Origin: Cohnella thailandensis
Lineage (GTDB): Bacteria > Bacillota > Bacilli > Paenibacillales > Paenibacillaceae
Direction: 5' to 3'
Length of the DNA: 64,000 bases
Assembly: GCF_014212135.1 (NCBI RefSeq)
Contig: NZ_JACJVQ010000017.1
Span: forward strand, 310,001 to 374,000
The notes beneath the pieces were generated by a model, which was not told the DNA's origin, searched no databases, and worked only from the letters and a program-made list of their open reading frames with translations. Positions 8,637 to 16,349 of the stretch are shown one piece after another. How positions within the stretch are numbered: position 1 is the stretch's first letter; each line of letters starts with the position of its first letter. Both the position numbers and the translations under genes were made by a program.

Positions 8637-9395
8637 TTGACGATGACGAAGCTAACGCCGGAGCAAGCAGCCGCGAAAGTAATGGTAGCCTTGGACAAGC
8701 CGGACCGAAGCGCCGCTCTGCAGCTCGCCGAGCAGCTTCAAGGCACAGGCTGCTGGGCGAAGGTGGGAATGGAGCTCTTCTATGCGGCCGGACAGGATAT
8801 CGTCCGGGAACTGAAGGCTCGCGGCTTCCGGGTATTCCTCGACCTGAAGATGCACGACATTCCCAATACGGTCAGGGGAGGAGCGCGCAGCATCGCCAAA
8901 CTCGGAGTAGACATGTTCAACGTCCATGCCGCAGGCGGCGCCGCCATGATGAGAGCCGCCGTTCAAGGCGTTCAGGACGCGCTCGATGCGGGCGAAACGG
9001 CAACCAAGCCTCTTATCATCGGAGTTACTCAGCTCACGAGCACGAATTTGACGACCTTGAATGAAGAGATCGGCATTCCGGGCACGGTAGAGGAGGCCGT
9101 TCTTCGCTACGCCCGATTGACGAAGGAAGCCGGCCTCGACGGCGTCGTCGCTTCTCCGCTGGAAGTCGGCGCGATCAAAGCCGCCTGCGGCGCCTCGTTC
9201 CTCACGGTCACTCCGGGCATCCGCCCGAAAGGCGCCGATGTCGGCGACCAGCAGCGCATCACCACGCCTTCCGATGCGGTCAAGGGCGGCACCGACTATC
9301 TCGTCATCGGCCGTCCGATTACGGGAGCAGCCGATCCGGCTGCCGCACTTCAAACGATACTTAAGGAGATGAGCTCTTCCTATGACGACCGTTAA
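8637..9395 (+). CDS. pyrF: Orotidine 5'-phosphate decarboxylase
   Basis: A TIM-barrel enzyme of 252 residues that decarboxylates OMP to UMP. Diagnostic segments are MVALDKPD near the start, the catalytic Asp-Lys-Asp arrangement in FLDLKMHDIPNTV, and the phosphate-binding end TPGIRPKGADVGDQQRITTP with VIGRPITGA. The start chosen is TTG at 8637, nine bases after AAAGGAG; the ATG two codons later would be too far from the ribosome site. The gene overlaps pyrE by 14 bases. Confidence 0.94.
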   Translation: MTMTKLTPEQAAAKVMVALDKPDRSAALQLAEQLQGTGCWAKVGMELFYAAGQDIVRELKARGFRVFLDLKMHDIPNTVRGGARSIAKLGVDMFNVHAAGGAAMMRAAVQGVQDALDAGETATKPLIIGVTQLTSTNLTTLNEEIGIPGTVEEAVLRYARLTKEAGLDGVVASPLEVGAIKAACGASFLTVTPGIRPKGADVGDQQRITTPSDAVKGGTDYLVIGRPITGAADPAAALQTILKEMSSSYDDR

Positions 9396-10029
9396 ACTCG
9401 ACCGGCTTCCTGCCGAGATTGCCAAAGGCTTGCTCAGCATCAACGCCGTTGCCCTGCGCCCGCAGGAGTCGTTCACGTGGACTTCGGGCATCAAGTCGCC
9501 GATCTACTGCGATAACCGTCTCACGATGTCGTATCCGGCTATCCGGGACTTGATCGCGGAAGGCTTCGCGACCATTATCCGCGAGAAGTATCCGGACTGC
9601 CAAGCGGTAGCCGGCATCGCAACCGGCGGAATCCCGCACGCCGCATGGGTAGCGCAGAAGCTGAACCTGCCGATGCTGTACGTCCGCGACAAGGCGAAGG
9701 GACACGGCAAGACGAACCAAATCGAGGGCCACTTCGAGCCGGGGCAAAAAGTCGTCCTGATCGAAGACTTGATCTCCACCGGCGGCAGTTCCCTGAAGGC
9801 GGCGGTAGCCGTCCGCGAAGCCGGCTGCGAGGTGCAAGGCGTCGTCGCCATCTTCACCTATCAGTTCCAGAACGCGCTGGATGCGTTCGCCGCGGAGAAC
9901 ATTCCTCTCGATACGCTATCCAACTATTCGGCGCTCATCAAAGTTGCCGTGGAATCCGGAGCGATCCGCGAGGAGGACGTCGCCCGGCTTCAAGCTTGGC
10001 GCGAGAATCCGTCCGCTTACGGCGTATAA
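9382..10029 (+). CDS. pyrE: Orotate phosphoribosyltransferase
   Basis: The 215-residue type I phosphoribosyltransferase transfers ribose phosphate from PRPP to orotate. It shows FTWTSGIKSPIYCDNR, the orotate-binding loop region, KAKGHGKTNQIEG with catalytic lysines, and the PRPP motif VVLIEDLISTGGSSLKAA. Its start lies inside pyrF in another frame, so translation is probably coupled. It is the last gene of the pyrimidine operon and is followed directly by a terminator. Confidence 0.95.
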   Translation: MTTVKLDRLPAEIAKGLLSINAVALRPQESFTWTSGIKSPIYCDNRLTMSYPAIRDLIAEGFATIIREKYPDCQAVAGIATGGIPHAAWVAQKLNLPMLYVRDKAKGHGKTNQIEGHFEPGQKVVLIEDLISTGGSSLKAAVAVREAGCEVQGVVAIFTYQFQNALDAFAAENIPLDTLSNYSALIKVAVESGAIREEDVARLQAWRENPSAYGV

Positions 10030-10044
10030 CGATCCATCGTCCTC

Positions 10045-10088
10045 GTCCTCGGAAAGGTCGCCTTTGCGGCCCTTCCGGGGACTTTTTT
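10045..10088 (+). terminator. Terminator of the pyr operon
   Basis: GTCCTCGGAAAGG pairs with CCTTCCGGGGAC around a GCC-tttgc-GGC tip and runs into six T. Confidence 0.85.
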
Positions 10089-10342
10089 ATAGTCGCTTGA
10101 CGCCACGGTACCTTCATCGAACTTACGGTTTGCCTTTCCTTATGTCGCCTCTCCCGTTCGCTCAGGAAATGATCGGACGCCCAAACAAGGACCGCCTCCT
10201 AAGCGCGCCGGAAAATAGAGGTTCTCTATCTGAAGACTAGATGCCCCTCAAGGCGGATACTCCATGAACTTCTTCTCCTGACGCCATCGCACAGACACGA
10301 TATCCCTGACGTGATTTTTCCTCATTTTGATCCCCATCTCAC

Positions 10343-10496
10343 CTTAACTTACGCTCCTTAACTCACGCTTCTTATCTGGCGCTTCTTATCTCATGCTCCT
10401 TATTTATGGTCACCCTCTCATGGTCACCCTCTCATGGTCCCAACCTCATGCTCTCTATCCGATGCTCTCTATCTTATGCTCTCTATCTCATGCCTC
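10343..10496 (+). repeat. Eleven degenerate 14-bp tandem repeats in a non-coding gap
   Basis: The 750-base gap between pyrE and ssuD has no credible gene. Within it, eleven consecutive units of exactly 14 bases can be laid out with no insertion or deletion; a typical unit is CTTATCTCATGCTC (reverse complement GAGCATGAGATAAG). Later copies drift to CTATCTTATGCTCT and a central pair reads CCCTCTCATGGTCA/C. Because 14 is not a multiple of three and no ribosome site precedes it, this is not a repeat protein. Confidence 0.8.
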
Positions 10497-10634
10497 TATC
10501 TCAGATTTCCCGCTCGTGCTCCCTCTTTCTTGATCGTCTTATTGCGAACGGTTCCTGAGCGGAGGGGAGAAGCGCGATAGCGATCCCGATCCGATAGCTC
10601 GAATGGTAGTTGGGACGAAAATGTTAAAATCCAA

Positions 10635-10663
10635 TTGACATACTTGGTATTATTCGGTACGAT
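10635..10663 (+). promoter_or_regulatory. Sigma-A promoter of the ssu operon
   Basis: TTGACA at 10635-10640 and TACGAT at 10658-10663 have a 17-base spacer. The leader to ssuD is about 170 bases and contains an inverted repeat, TCGATCC-tcga-GGGATCGA (10691-10709). I saw no S-box or T-box motifs in it; repression by a sulfur regulator is likely by analogy but no operator is evident. Confidence 0.65.
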
Positions 10664-10839
10664 AAGTCGCGAGAAGCAAACTTACGCGTTTCGATCCTCG
10701 AGGGATCGATCATAACCGGATACCCCGAAGAGTCGACCGGATCGCCGGAGATTCAACGACAGCCGAACAGCCCTTTCCCCGCGGGCGGCACTCGGCTTGA
10801 CGTTGGATCTTTTTATTTTGCCCAAAGGGGAGTTCAGTC

Positions 10840-11991
10840 ATGGAATTGTTCTGGTTTATTCCGACTTACGGCGACGGGCGCCACATCGGCACGAGCCGAG
10901 GCGCCCGCCAGCTATCGCCGGCCTATCTGCGCCAAGTCGCGGTCGCGGCCGACGATCTCGGTTACGAAGGAGTGCTGCTTCCGACCGGAAGATCGTGCGA
11001 GGACGCTTGGGTGACCGCATCGTCTCTTATACCGGTCACCCGGAGACTGAAGTTTCTGGTCGCGGTGAGGCCTGGCCTGATGAGCCCGACGCTGGCGGCG
11101 CGCATGGCTTCGACGTTCGATCGGACGTCGGAGGGAAGGCTGCTTATCAACGTCGTCGCGGGCGGCGATCCCGAGGAGCTTGAAGCGGACGGCGTCTTCC
11201 TCGGACATGACGAGCGCTACGAGCTGACGGACGAATTCCTCCACGTTTGGCGCAAGGTTCTGGGCCGGGAAGAAGTGACGCTGTATGGCGATCATTTGCG
11301 AGTCAAAGGGGCTCGGGTGTTCTACCCTCCCGAGCAGTCGCCTTACCCGCCGCTTTACTTCGGCGGCTCCTCGCCGAAGGCGATCGACGTCGCGGCGAAG
11401 CATTGCGACGTGTACTTAACGTGGGGGGAGCCTCCCGCGCAGGTGGAGAAGAAGCTGGAGTTCGTGCGCAAGCGGGCGGCGGCCGAAGGCCGGGAAATGA
11501 CGTTCGGCATCCGGCTGCACGTGATCGTGAGGGAGACGGAACGCGAAGCGTGGGCGGCCGCCGACGACCTCATCCGGCATCTGGACGACGACACGATCGC
11601 GAAGGCGCAGCAGGTGTACGCGAGGATGGACTCGCACGGGCAGCGTCGCATGACCGAGCTGCACGGCGGCAGCCGGAGCAACCTCGTCGTCTCGCCGAAT
11701 TTGTGGGCGGGAATCGGACTCGCGCGCGGAGGAGCGGGGACGGCATTGGTCGGAGACCCCGAGACGGTCGCCAAGCGGTTCAAGGAGTATGCCGAGCTTG
11801 GGATCGAGAAGTTCATTCTGTCCGGCTATCCTCATTTGGAGGAAGCTTATCGCGTGGCCGAGCTTCTTTTCCCTTTGCTGCCGTTGACGCGCGACGGAAG
11901 CGGAGCCAAGCCGTCCGGGTCGACCGCCGGATATATCCGCAACCCGGGAGAAATCGTGGCGTACGAACATCTCCCTTCGGCCGGGAAATAA
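10840..11991 (+). CDS. ssuD: FMNH2-dependent alkanesulfonate monooxygenase
   Basis: The 383-residue protein belongs to the bacterial luciferase-like (LLM) family and closely follows SsuD: MELFWFIPTYGDGRHIGT at the start, LLPTGRSCEDAWV, RLLINVVAGGDP, PPLYFGGSSPKAIDVAA and the late SPNLWAGIGLARGGAGTALVGDP region. SsuD uses FMNH2 and oxygen to cleave C1-and-longer alkanesulfonates into aldehyde and sulfite in the cytoplasm. An AAAGGGGAG site precedes the ATG. It leads an operon with its own uptake system; no NADPH-FMN reductase (ssuE) is in the window, so reduced flavin must come from elsewhere. Confidence 0.92.
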   Translation: MELFWFIPTYGDGRHIGTSRGARQLSPAYLRQVAVAADDLGYEGVLLPTGRSCEDAWVTASSLIPVTRRLKFLVAVRPGLMSPTLAARMASTFDRTSEGRLLINVVAGGDPEELEADGVFLGHDERYELTDEFLHVWRKVLGREEVTLYGDHLRVKGARVFYPPEQSPYPPLYFGGSSPKAIDVAAKHCDVYLTWGEPPAQVEKKLEFVRKRAAAEGREMTFGIRLHVIVRETEREAWAAADDLIRHLDDDTIAKAQQVYARMDSHGQRRMTELHGGSRSNLVVSPNLWAGIGLARGGAGTALVGDPETVAKRFKEYAELGIEKFILSGYPHLEEAYRVAELLFPLLPLTRDGSGAKPSGSTAGYIRNPGEIVAYEHLPSAGK

Positions 11992-12003
11992 GGCGGGGCG
12001 TTC

Positions 12004-12777
12004 ATGCGAATCCGATCTTGGAACGGCTGGTTGTCGCTGCTGTCCGTCTTCCTGCTGCTGAGTCTCTGGTGGCTGTCGACCGCGTTGAACTGGGTCAATC
12101 CGCTGTTCGTTCCGTCTCCGCAGAAGGTGTGGGGGGCTTTCGTCGACATTTGCCGCGAAGGCTATAAAGGCAGCCCGCTCGCCAGCCACATCGGCGAAAG
12201 CCTGAAACGGCTCGCCCTTGCGTTCTTCTTGGCGATCGTAACGGCGATTCCGCTCGGCCTGGCCAGCGGGTATTCTCCGAAGGTGCGCGCGCTGATCGAC
12301 CCGCTTATCGAATTCTATCGCCCCTTGCCTCCGTTAGCTTACTACACGCTGCTCGTCCTCTGGCTAGGGATCGGCGACGCTTCCAAGATCGCGTTGCTCT
12401 TTTTGGCGGCTTTCGCGCCGCTCTATATTGCCGTCGTAGCCGGCGTAGCCCGCATTCCGAGAGACCGCATCCTGGCGGCCCGGTCTCTCGGGGCCAGCCG
12501 CGGCAAAGCGTTCCTGTACGTCATCTTCCCGTCTTGCCTTCCCGACATCTTCACCGGCATCCGCACGGCGATGGGAATGACGTATACGACCTTGGTCGCC
12601 GCGGAGATGGTCGCCGCCGTGTCCGGCATGGGGTGGATGGTGCTCGACGCCAGCAAGTTCCTGCGGAGCGACGTCATCTTCGTCGGCATTCTTCTGATGG
12701 GTTTGATCGCGGTTCTGCTGGATCTGCTCGTTCGCTGGCTGGCGAAGACGCAGGTGCCGTGGAACGGCAAGGAATAA
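12004..12777 (+). CDS. ssuC: Aliphatic sulfonate ABC transporter permease
   Basis: The 257-residue polytopic membrane protein is a BPD_transp_1 permease of the SsuC/TauC/NitT type. The cytoplasmic coupling loop EAA region reads AARSLGASRGKAFLYVIFPSCLPDIFTG. About six hydrophobic segments are visible, beginning with SVFLLLSLWWLSTAL. It starts 12 bases after ssuD ends, so it is co-transcribed. Order D-C-A-B differs from the E. coli order but the content is the same minus ssuE. Confidence 0.9.
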   Translation: MRIRSWNGWLSLLSVFLLLSLWWLSTALNWVNPLFVPSPQKVWGAFVDICREGYKGSPLASHIGESLKRLALAFFLAIVTAIPLGLASGYSPKVRALIDPLIEFYRPLPPLAYYTLLVLWLGIGDASKIALLFLAAFAPLYIAVVAGVARIPRDRILAARSLGASRGKAFLYVIFPSCLPDIFTGIRTAMGMTYTTLVAAEMVAAVSGMGWMVLDASKFLRSDVIFVGILLMGLIAVLLDLLVRWLAKTQVPWNGKE

Positions 12778-12808
12778 GTTCCAACAATGAAAAGGGAGAG
12801 GTCCAATC

Positions 12809-13837
12809 ATGGCTCAAAAAAGAAAATTCAAGCGGACGGCACTCATACTGGCGGCATCCTTCGGGCTCGGATTGACGGCGTGCGGCAACGACCATTCGGA
12901 GAGCGGAAGCCTTCCGAAGGAGGTGACGATCGGTTACCAGGTGATCCCGAACGCGGAGCTGCTCGTCAAAGCGCAAGGACTCGCGGAGAAGAAGTTCCCG
13001 GACGTCAAGATCAACTGGAAGCAATTCGATTCCGGCCGGGACGTCAACACGGCCGTCGCGGCGGGCAGCGTCGATCTCGGGCTGGCGGGCTCCGTCCCGG
13101 TATCGATCGGGATCTCGAACAAGCTGCCGTACGAAGTGTATTTCCTGCACGATATTATCGGCGAAGCCGAATCGCTTGCCGTTCGCGACAGCGCGAACAT
13201 CAAATCCGCAAAGGATCTCGTCGGCAAAAAGGTAGCGACGCCGTTCGGCTCCACCTCGCACTTCAGCCTTCTGTCCGCGCTTAAGCTCGAAGGAGTGGAT
13301 CCGGCGCAGGTGACCATCCTAGACCTGCAGCCTCAGGATATTCTGGCCGCCTGGCAGCGCAAGGACATCGACGCCGCGTTCGTCTGGAATCCGACGCTGG
13401 CGAAGCTGACCCAGGACGGAGGCGGCATTATCGTTACCGCGCAAGAGCTGTCGGAGAAAGGCGCCATCACGGCCGACGTCGGAGTCGTACGCACGAAGTT
13501 CGCGGAGGATTATCCGGACTTCGTGAAGCAGTACGTCGGCGTTCTCGACGAGGCCGTCAAGCTGTATCGCGACAAGCCGGAAGAGGCGGCGAAGGCGCTC
13601 GCTCCGCTGCTCAGCACGGATGAGGCGGACGCGCTCGCTCAAACCAAACAGCTTGTCTGGCTGACGTCGAAGGAACAGCAGGACGCCAAGTACCTCGGCA
13701 GCAAGCCGGAAGAAAGCGGCTTCGCGAAGGTACTTAAGGAGACCGGCCAATTCCTGGCCGACCAGAAGCTGATCGAGGCGGTTCCGGAGCTGAAAGACTA
13801 CCAAGCCGCCATTTATCAAGAATCGTTGAACCCATAA
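12809..13837 (+). CDS. ssuA: Sulfonate/taurine-type substrate-binding lipoprotein
   Basis: A 342-residue extracellular binding protein. The N-terminus has a lysine-rich stretch, a hydrophobic segment and the lipobox LTAC with Cys near residue 27, so it should be lipid-anchored. VTIGYQVIPNAELLVKAQGL and VNTAVAAGSVDLGLAGSVP are typical of the SsuA/TauA/NMT1 family. TauA-like specificity cannot be excluded, but the adjacent ssuD supports alkanesulfonates. A GGGAGAGG ribosome site precedes the ATG. Confidence 0.88.
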   Translation: MAQKRKFKRTALILAASFGLGLTACGNDHSESGSLPKEVTIGYQVIPNAELLVKAQGLAEKKFPDVKINWKQFDSGRDVNTAVAAGSVDLGLAGSVPVSIGISNKLPYEVYFLHDIIGEAESLAVRDSANIKSAKDLVGKKVATPFGSTSHFSLLSALKLEGVDPAQVTILDLQPQDILAAWQRKDIDAAFVWNPTLAKLTQDGGGIIVTAQELSEKGAITADVGVVRTKFAEDYPDFVKQYVGVLDEAVKLYRDKPEEAAKALAPLLSTDEADALAQTKQLVWLTSKEQQDAKYLGSKPEESGFAKVLKETGQFLADQKLIEAVPELKDYQAAIYQESLNP

Positions 13838-13861
13838 TCGTACCGAACGGCGGGTGAATCC

Positions 13862-14680
13862 ATGAGGGCTATCGGGTTAACGGAATCTTATGACGCTTCT
13901 CCTTCCACAGAGGATGGGGAGCGTCTGGTCTCTATCGAGGAGGTATCGCTCGTTTACGGAAGAGGCAAGAAGGAGAAGGAAGTGCTGAGGAATGTCAGCC
14001 TGGAGCTCCGGGAGCGGGAATTCGTCTGCGTGCTCGGGGCATCCGGCTGCGGCAAAACGTCGCTGCTCCGCCTTATCGCGGGATACGAGCAGCCTTCATC
14101 CGGACGCGTGAGAGTACTCGGGCGGGAGAAGGCGGAGCCGCGCCCGGAAGTCGGCGTCGTGTTCCAGCACGCTAACCTGTTCCCTTGGCTGTCGATACGA
14201 CGGAACGCCGAATTCGGCCTTCGGATGCAGGGAGTCGGCCGTGCGGAGAGGCGGGAGCGGGCGGAGGAAGCGGTGCGCCGGGTCGGCCTTGGCGACGCCG
14301 AGGATAAGCTTCCATTCGAGTTGTCCGGCGGGATGAAGCAGAGGGCGGCCATCGCGCGTACGCTTGCCGCTTCGCCTAGAATTATCCTGATGGACGAACC
14401 GTTCGGGGCGCTGGACGCGATCACGCGCGAGAACCTGCAGCAGCAGCTTCGCCGGCTTTGGCTCGCTTCCCGGCAGGCGATCTTCTTCATCACGCACGAC
14501 GTAGACGAAGCGCTTCTGCTGGCGACGCGCGTCGTCGTCCTCGGCGGATCGCCCGGCTCCGTCGCCGTCGACGCGCCGAATCCGCTATACTCCGAGGAAG
14601 AGTCGACGGCCGAGCTCCGCAAGCGCCAAGAATACGGCAAACTGCGCGAGCAGCTTGTCGAATCGCTGAAGCACGCATGA
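13862..14680 (+). CDS. ssuB: Sulfonate ABC transporter ATP-binding protein
   Basis: A 272-residue ABC ATPase of the nitrate/taurine/sulfonate class. Walker A is GASGCGKTSLLR, the signature is LSGGMKQRAAIARTLA, Walker B is IILMDEPFGALD and the switch His is in FFITHDVDEALLLATRV. The N-terminal about 20 residues are not part of the domain. It is 24 bases downstream of ssuA and the last gene of the operon. Confidence 0.9.
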   Translation: MRAIGLTESYDASPSTEDGERLVSIEEVSLVYGRGKKEKEVLRNVSLELREREFVCVLGASGCGKTSLLRLIAGYEQPSSGRVRVLGREKAEPRPEVGVVFQHANLFPWLSIRRNAEFGLRMQGVGRAERRERAEEAVRRVGLGDAEDKLPFELSGGMKQRAAIARTLAASPRIILMDEPFGALDAITRENLQQQLRRLWLASRQAIFFITHDVDEALLLATRVVVLGGSPGSVAVDAPNPLYSEEESTAELRKRQEYGKLREQLVESLKHA

Positions 14681-14697
14681 CAGAATAGTAGTAGTAG

Positions 14698-14720
14698 GAC
14701 CGCCCGGCAAGGCGGTCTTT
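14698..14720 (+). terminator. Terminator of the ssu operon
   Basis: GACCGCC-cggcaa-GGCGGTC followed by TTTG: a compact GC-rich hairpin, with a short T-run. Confidence 0.65.
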
Positions 14721-14831
14721 GTCGCCTTTTCCCCGCCGCTGCCTTGATGCCTATTTGTCCCTCCTGTTTGAACCTTTCGTTCTCCGGGGAATAGGATGAA
14801 ACGATAGTCAAGGATGAAAGGATAGATCGCG

Positions 14832-15071
14832 ATGCATCAGCTATTAGAGAATTTATGGAACGTAACGGACGATCTCCTCTATCGGGTTCGGATTTACGAC
14901 CGCAATCTTGCTTATTCGGATGAAATCGTAAAGATGGATGAACTTCATCGTAAAATAGACAGTTTGCGGGTATCGGACGATGAGCGGCTCCTCGCGTTCG
15001 GGGTCGATAAGCTCAAGGAGATGAGGTCCCGCCTGCTGACGATGATGGAGGACCTGCTGTTTACCGCCTGA
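14832..15071 (+). CDS. Small helical hypothetical protein (79 aa)
   Basis: I do not recognise this family. The 79-residue product is charged and predicted by eye to be largely alpha-helical (VTDDLLYRVRIYDRNLAYSDE, then an Arg/Lys/Glu-rich segment ending LLTMMEDLLFTA). No signal peptide or membrane segment is visible. An AAAGGATAGA ribosome-site-like sequence precedes the ATG, and a hairpin terminator follows at 15105. Being flanked by terminators it is probably a single-gene unit. Confidence 0.6.
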   Translation: MHQLLENLWNVTDDLLYRVRIYDRNLAYSDEIVKMDELHRKIDSLRVSDDERLLAFGVDKLKEMRSRLLTMMEDLLFTA

Positions 15072-15104
15072 TGGAGAAGCTTATCCTCGCAATCACCCTT
15101 GAAG

Positions 15105-15148
15105 ACGGTCCTTAGCGGTCTGGACGACACAGACCCAAGGGCCGTTTT
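15105..15148 (+). terminator. Terminator after the 79-aa gene
   Basis: ACGGTCCTT pairs with AAGGGCCGT followed by TTTT; an inner GGTCTG/CAGACC stem fills the loop. Confidence 0.7.
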
Positions 15149-15243
15149 GCGTTGCCTAGGCCATTCGCTTGACGAGCCCATGGGAGAAACCGATATACTG
15201 TAAGGGCGGCTTTTCAAGAAATGAGCATCGACGGAGGATTAGC

Positions 15244-16230
15244 ATGAACTTTCAAAAACGTTTAATCATCGATACGGATACGGCGGGGGACGACGTCACG
15301 TCGATTCTGTTCGGCTTGCTCTGGCCCGGGGTCAAGGTGGAAGCGATCACGACGGTGATGGGGAACATTCCGGTCGGCCAGTGCACGATAAACGCGCTGA
15401 CGACGGTCGAGCATGCGGGACGGAGCGGGGAGGTGCCCGTGTTCGAAGGCTGCGATCGACCGCTGCTGAGGCCGCTCGTGCAAGCGGCTTACGTGCACGG
15501 AGCGGACGGAATGGGCGAGACGAACTTCCCGCTGCCTAGGCAGAAGGCGGAAACGGAGCATGCGGCAAACGCCATCGTCCGGCTGCTGAACGAATATCCG
15601 GGCGAGCTGGAGATCGTGGCGCACGGACCGCTGACCAATCTGGCCGTCGCCTATATGCTGGATCCGTCCATCGTACATAAGGTGAAAAAAGTATGGGTTA
15701 TGGGAGGCTCCTGCCACTTCCGCGGGAATATCACTTCTACGGCGGAATTCAACTTCTACGTGGATCCCGAGGCGGCGCAAATGGTGTTCCAAGCCGGCTT
15801 CCCGATCGCGATGGTCGGCTGGGACGTATGCGTCCGCTACGCGCTGGTGGGAGGGGAGGATCTGGAGAAGCTGAAGCGAATAGATACCGAGGTCTCCAGG
15901 TTCTACCACCAGGTCAACCGCAAAGCGCTGGAGTTCAACCTGGCGAACGGCCTGGAGGGCGTGACGCATCCGGATTCCGTGACTATCGCGATGTGCATCC
16001 GGCCGGAGCTGATCTTGAAGTCGGGTCATTACCCGGTGGAGATCGAATGCCATAGCGAAGCGAATCGGGGGTTCAGCGCGGTGGACACGAGACCTGCACC
16101 GGAGAACACGCCGGCCTGGAGCGGAGAACGCCCGCGTTCGGAGGTCGTGCTGGAGAGCGATTACCGGGAATTCTATCGCATGCTGACCGCCATGCTCAGC
16201 GGCGACTTCAGCGAATTCGCGGCGCCATAA
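15244..16230 (+). CDS. Inosine-uridine-type nucleoside hydrolase
   Basis: The protein of 328 residues has the calcium-binding aspartate cluster IIDTDTAGDDV at residues 7-18, the signature of the IUNH family, which cleaves the N-glycosidic bond of ribonucleosides to base and ribose. Later conserved parts are VAHGPLTNLAVAYML, VMGGS and EFNFYVDPEAA and a final HPDSV with the active-site His. An upstream in-frame ATG at 15169 lies in the preceding intergenic region; the ATG at 15244 has a GGAGG site and begins right before the catalytic motif, so it is preferred. Nucleobase specificity is not predictable. Confidence 0.88.
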   Translation: MNFQKRLIIDTDTAGDDVTSILFGLLWPGVKVEAITTVMGNIPVGQCTINALTTVEHAGRSGEVPVFEGCDRPLLRPLVQAAYVHGADGMGETNFPLPRQKAETEHAANAIVRLLNEYPGELEIVAHGPLTNLAVAYMLDPSIVHKVKKVWVMGGSCHFRGNITSTAEFNFYVDPEAAQMVFQAGFPIAMVGWDVCVRYALVGGEDLEKLKRIDTEVSRFYHQVNRKALEFNLANGLEGVTHPDSVTIAMCIRPELILKSGHYPVEIECHSEANRGFSAVDTRPAPENTPAWSGERPRSEVVLESDYREFYRMLTAMLSGDFSEFAAP

Positions 16231-16234
16231 TATC

Positions 16235-16272
16235 GGAAGGCTCCGCGGACAATGCCGCGGAGCCTTCCTTTT
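16235..16272 (+). terminator. Terminator after the nucleoside hydrolase
   Basis: A perfect 14-bp stem, GGAAGGCTCCGCGG with its complement, six-base loop, then TTTT. Confidence 0.9.
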
Positions 16273-16309
16273 GCCAAAACTTGCGTGTCTACCAGAACCC
16301 CGCGATTTG

Positions 16310-16329
16310 ATAGGATGATACTATCCTAT
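16310..16329. promoter_or_regulatory. Inverted repeat ahead of the SLH-GH18 gene
   Basis: ATAGGAT-gatact-ATCCTAT is a perfect 7-bp inverted repeat ending seven bases before the GAGGT ribosome site of the next gene. It could be an operator or a leader hairpin. No regulator gene is adjacent. Confidence 0.55.
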
Positions 16330-16349
16330 TAAATCGAGGTGCTTGTTCC

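Noticed and set aside
10343..10496. CRISPR array
   Set aside because: Units are 14 bases and contiguous, with no spacers and no cas genes nearby. No other array was seen in the window.
10664..10839. S-box (SAM) riboswitch ahead of the ssu operon
   Set aside because: Sulfur genes made this worth checking, but the conserved S-box core is not present and no terminator/antiterminator pair is evident.
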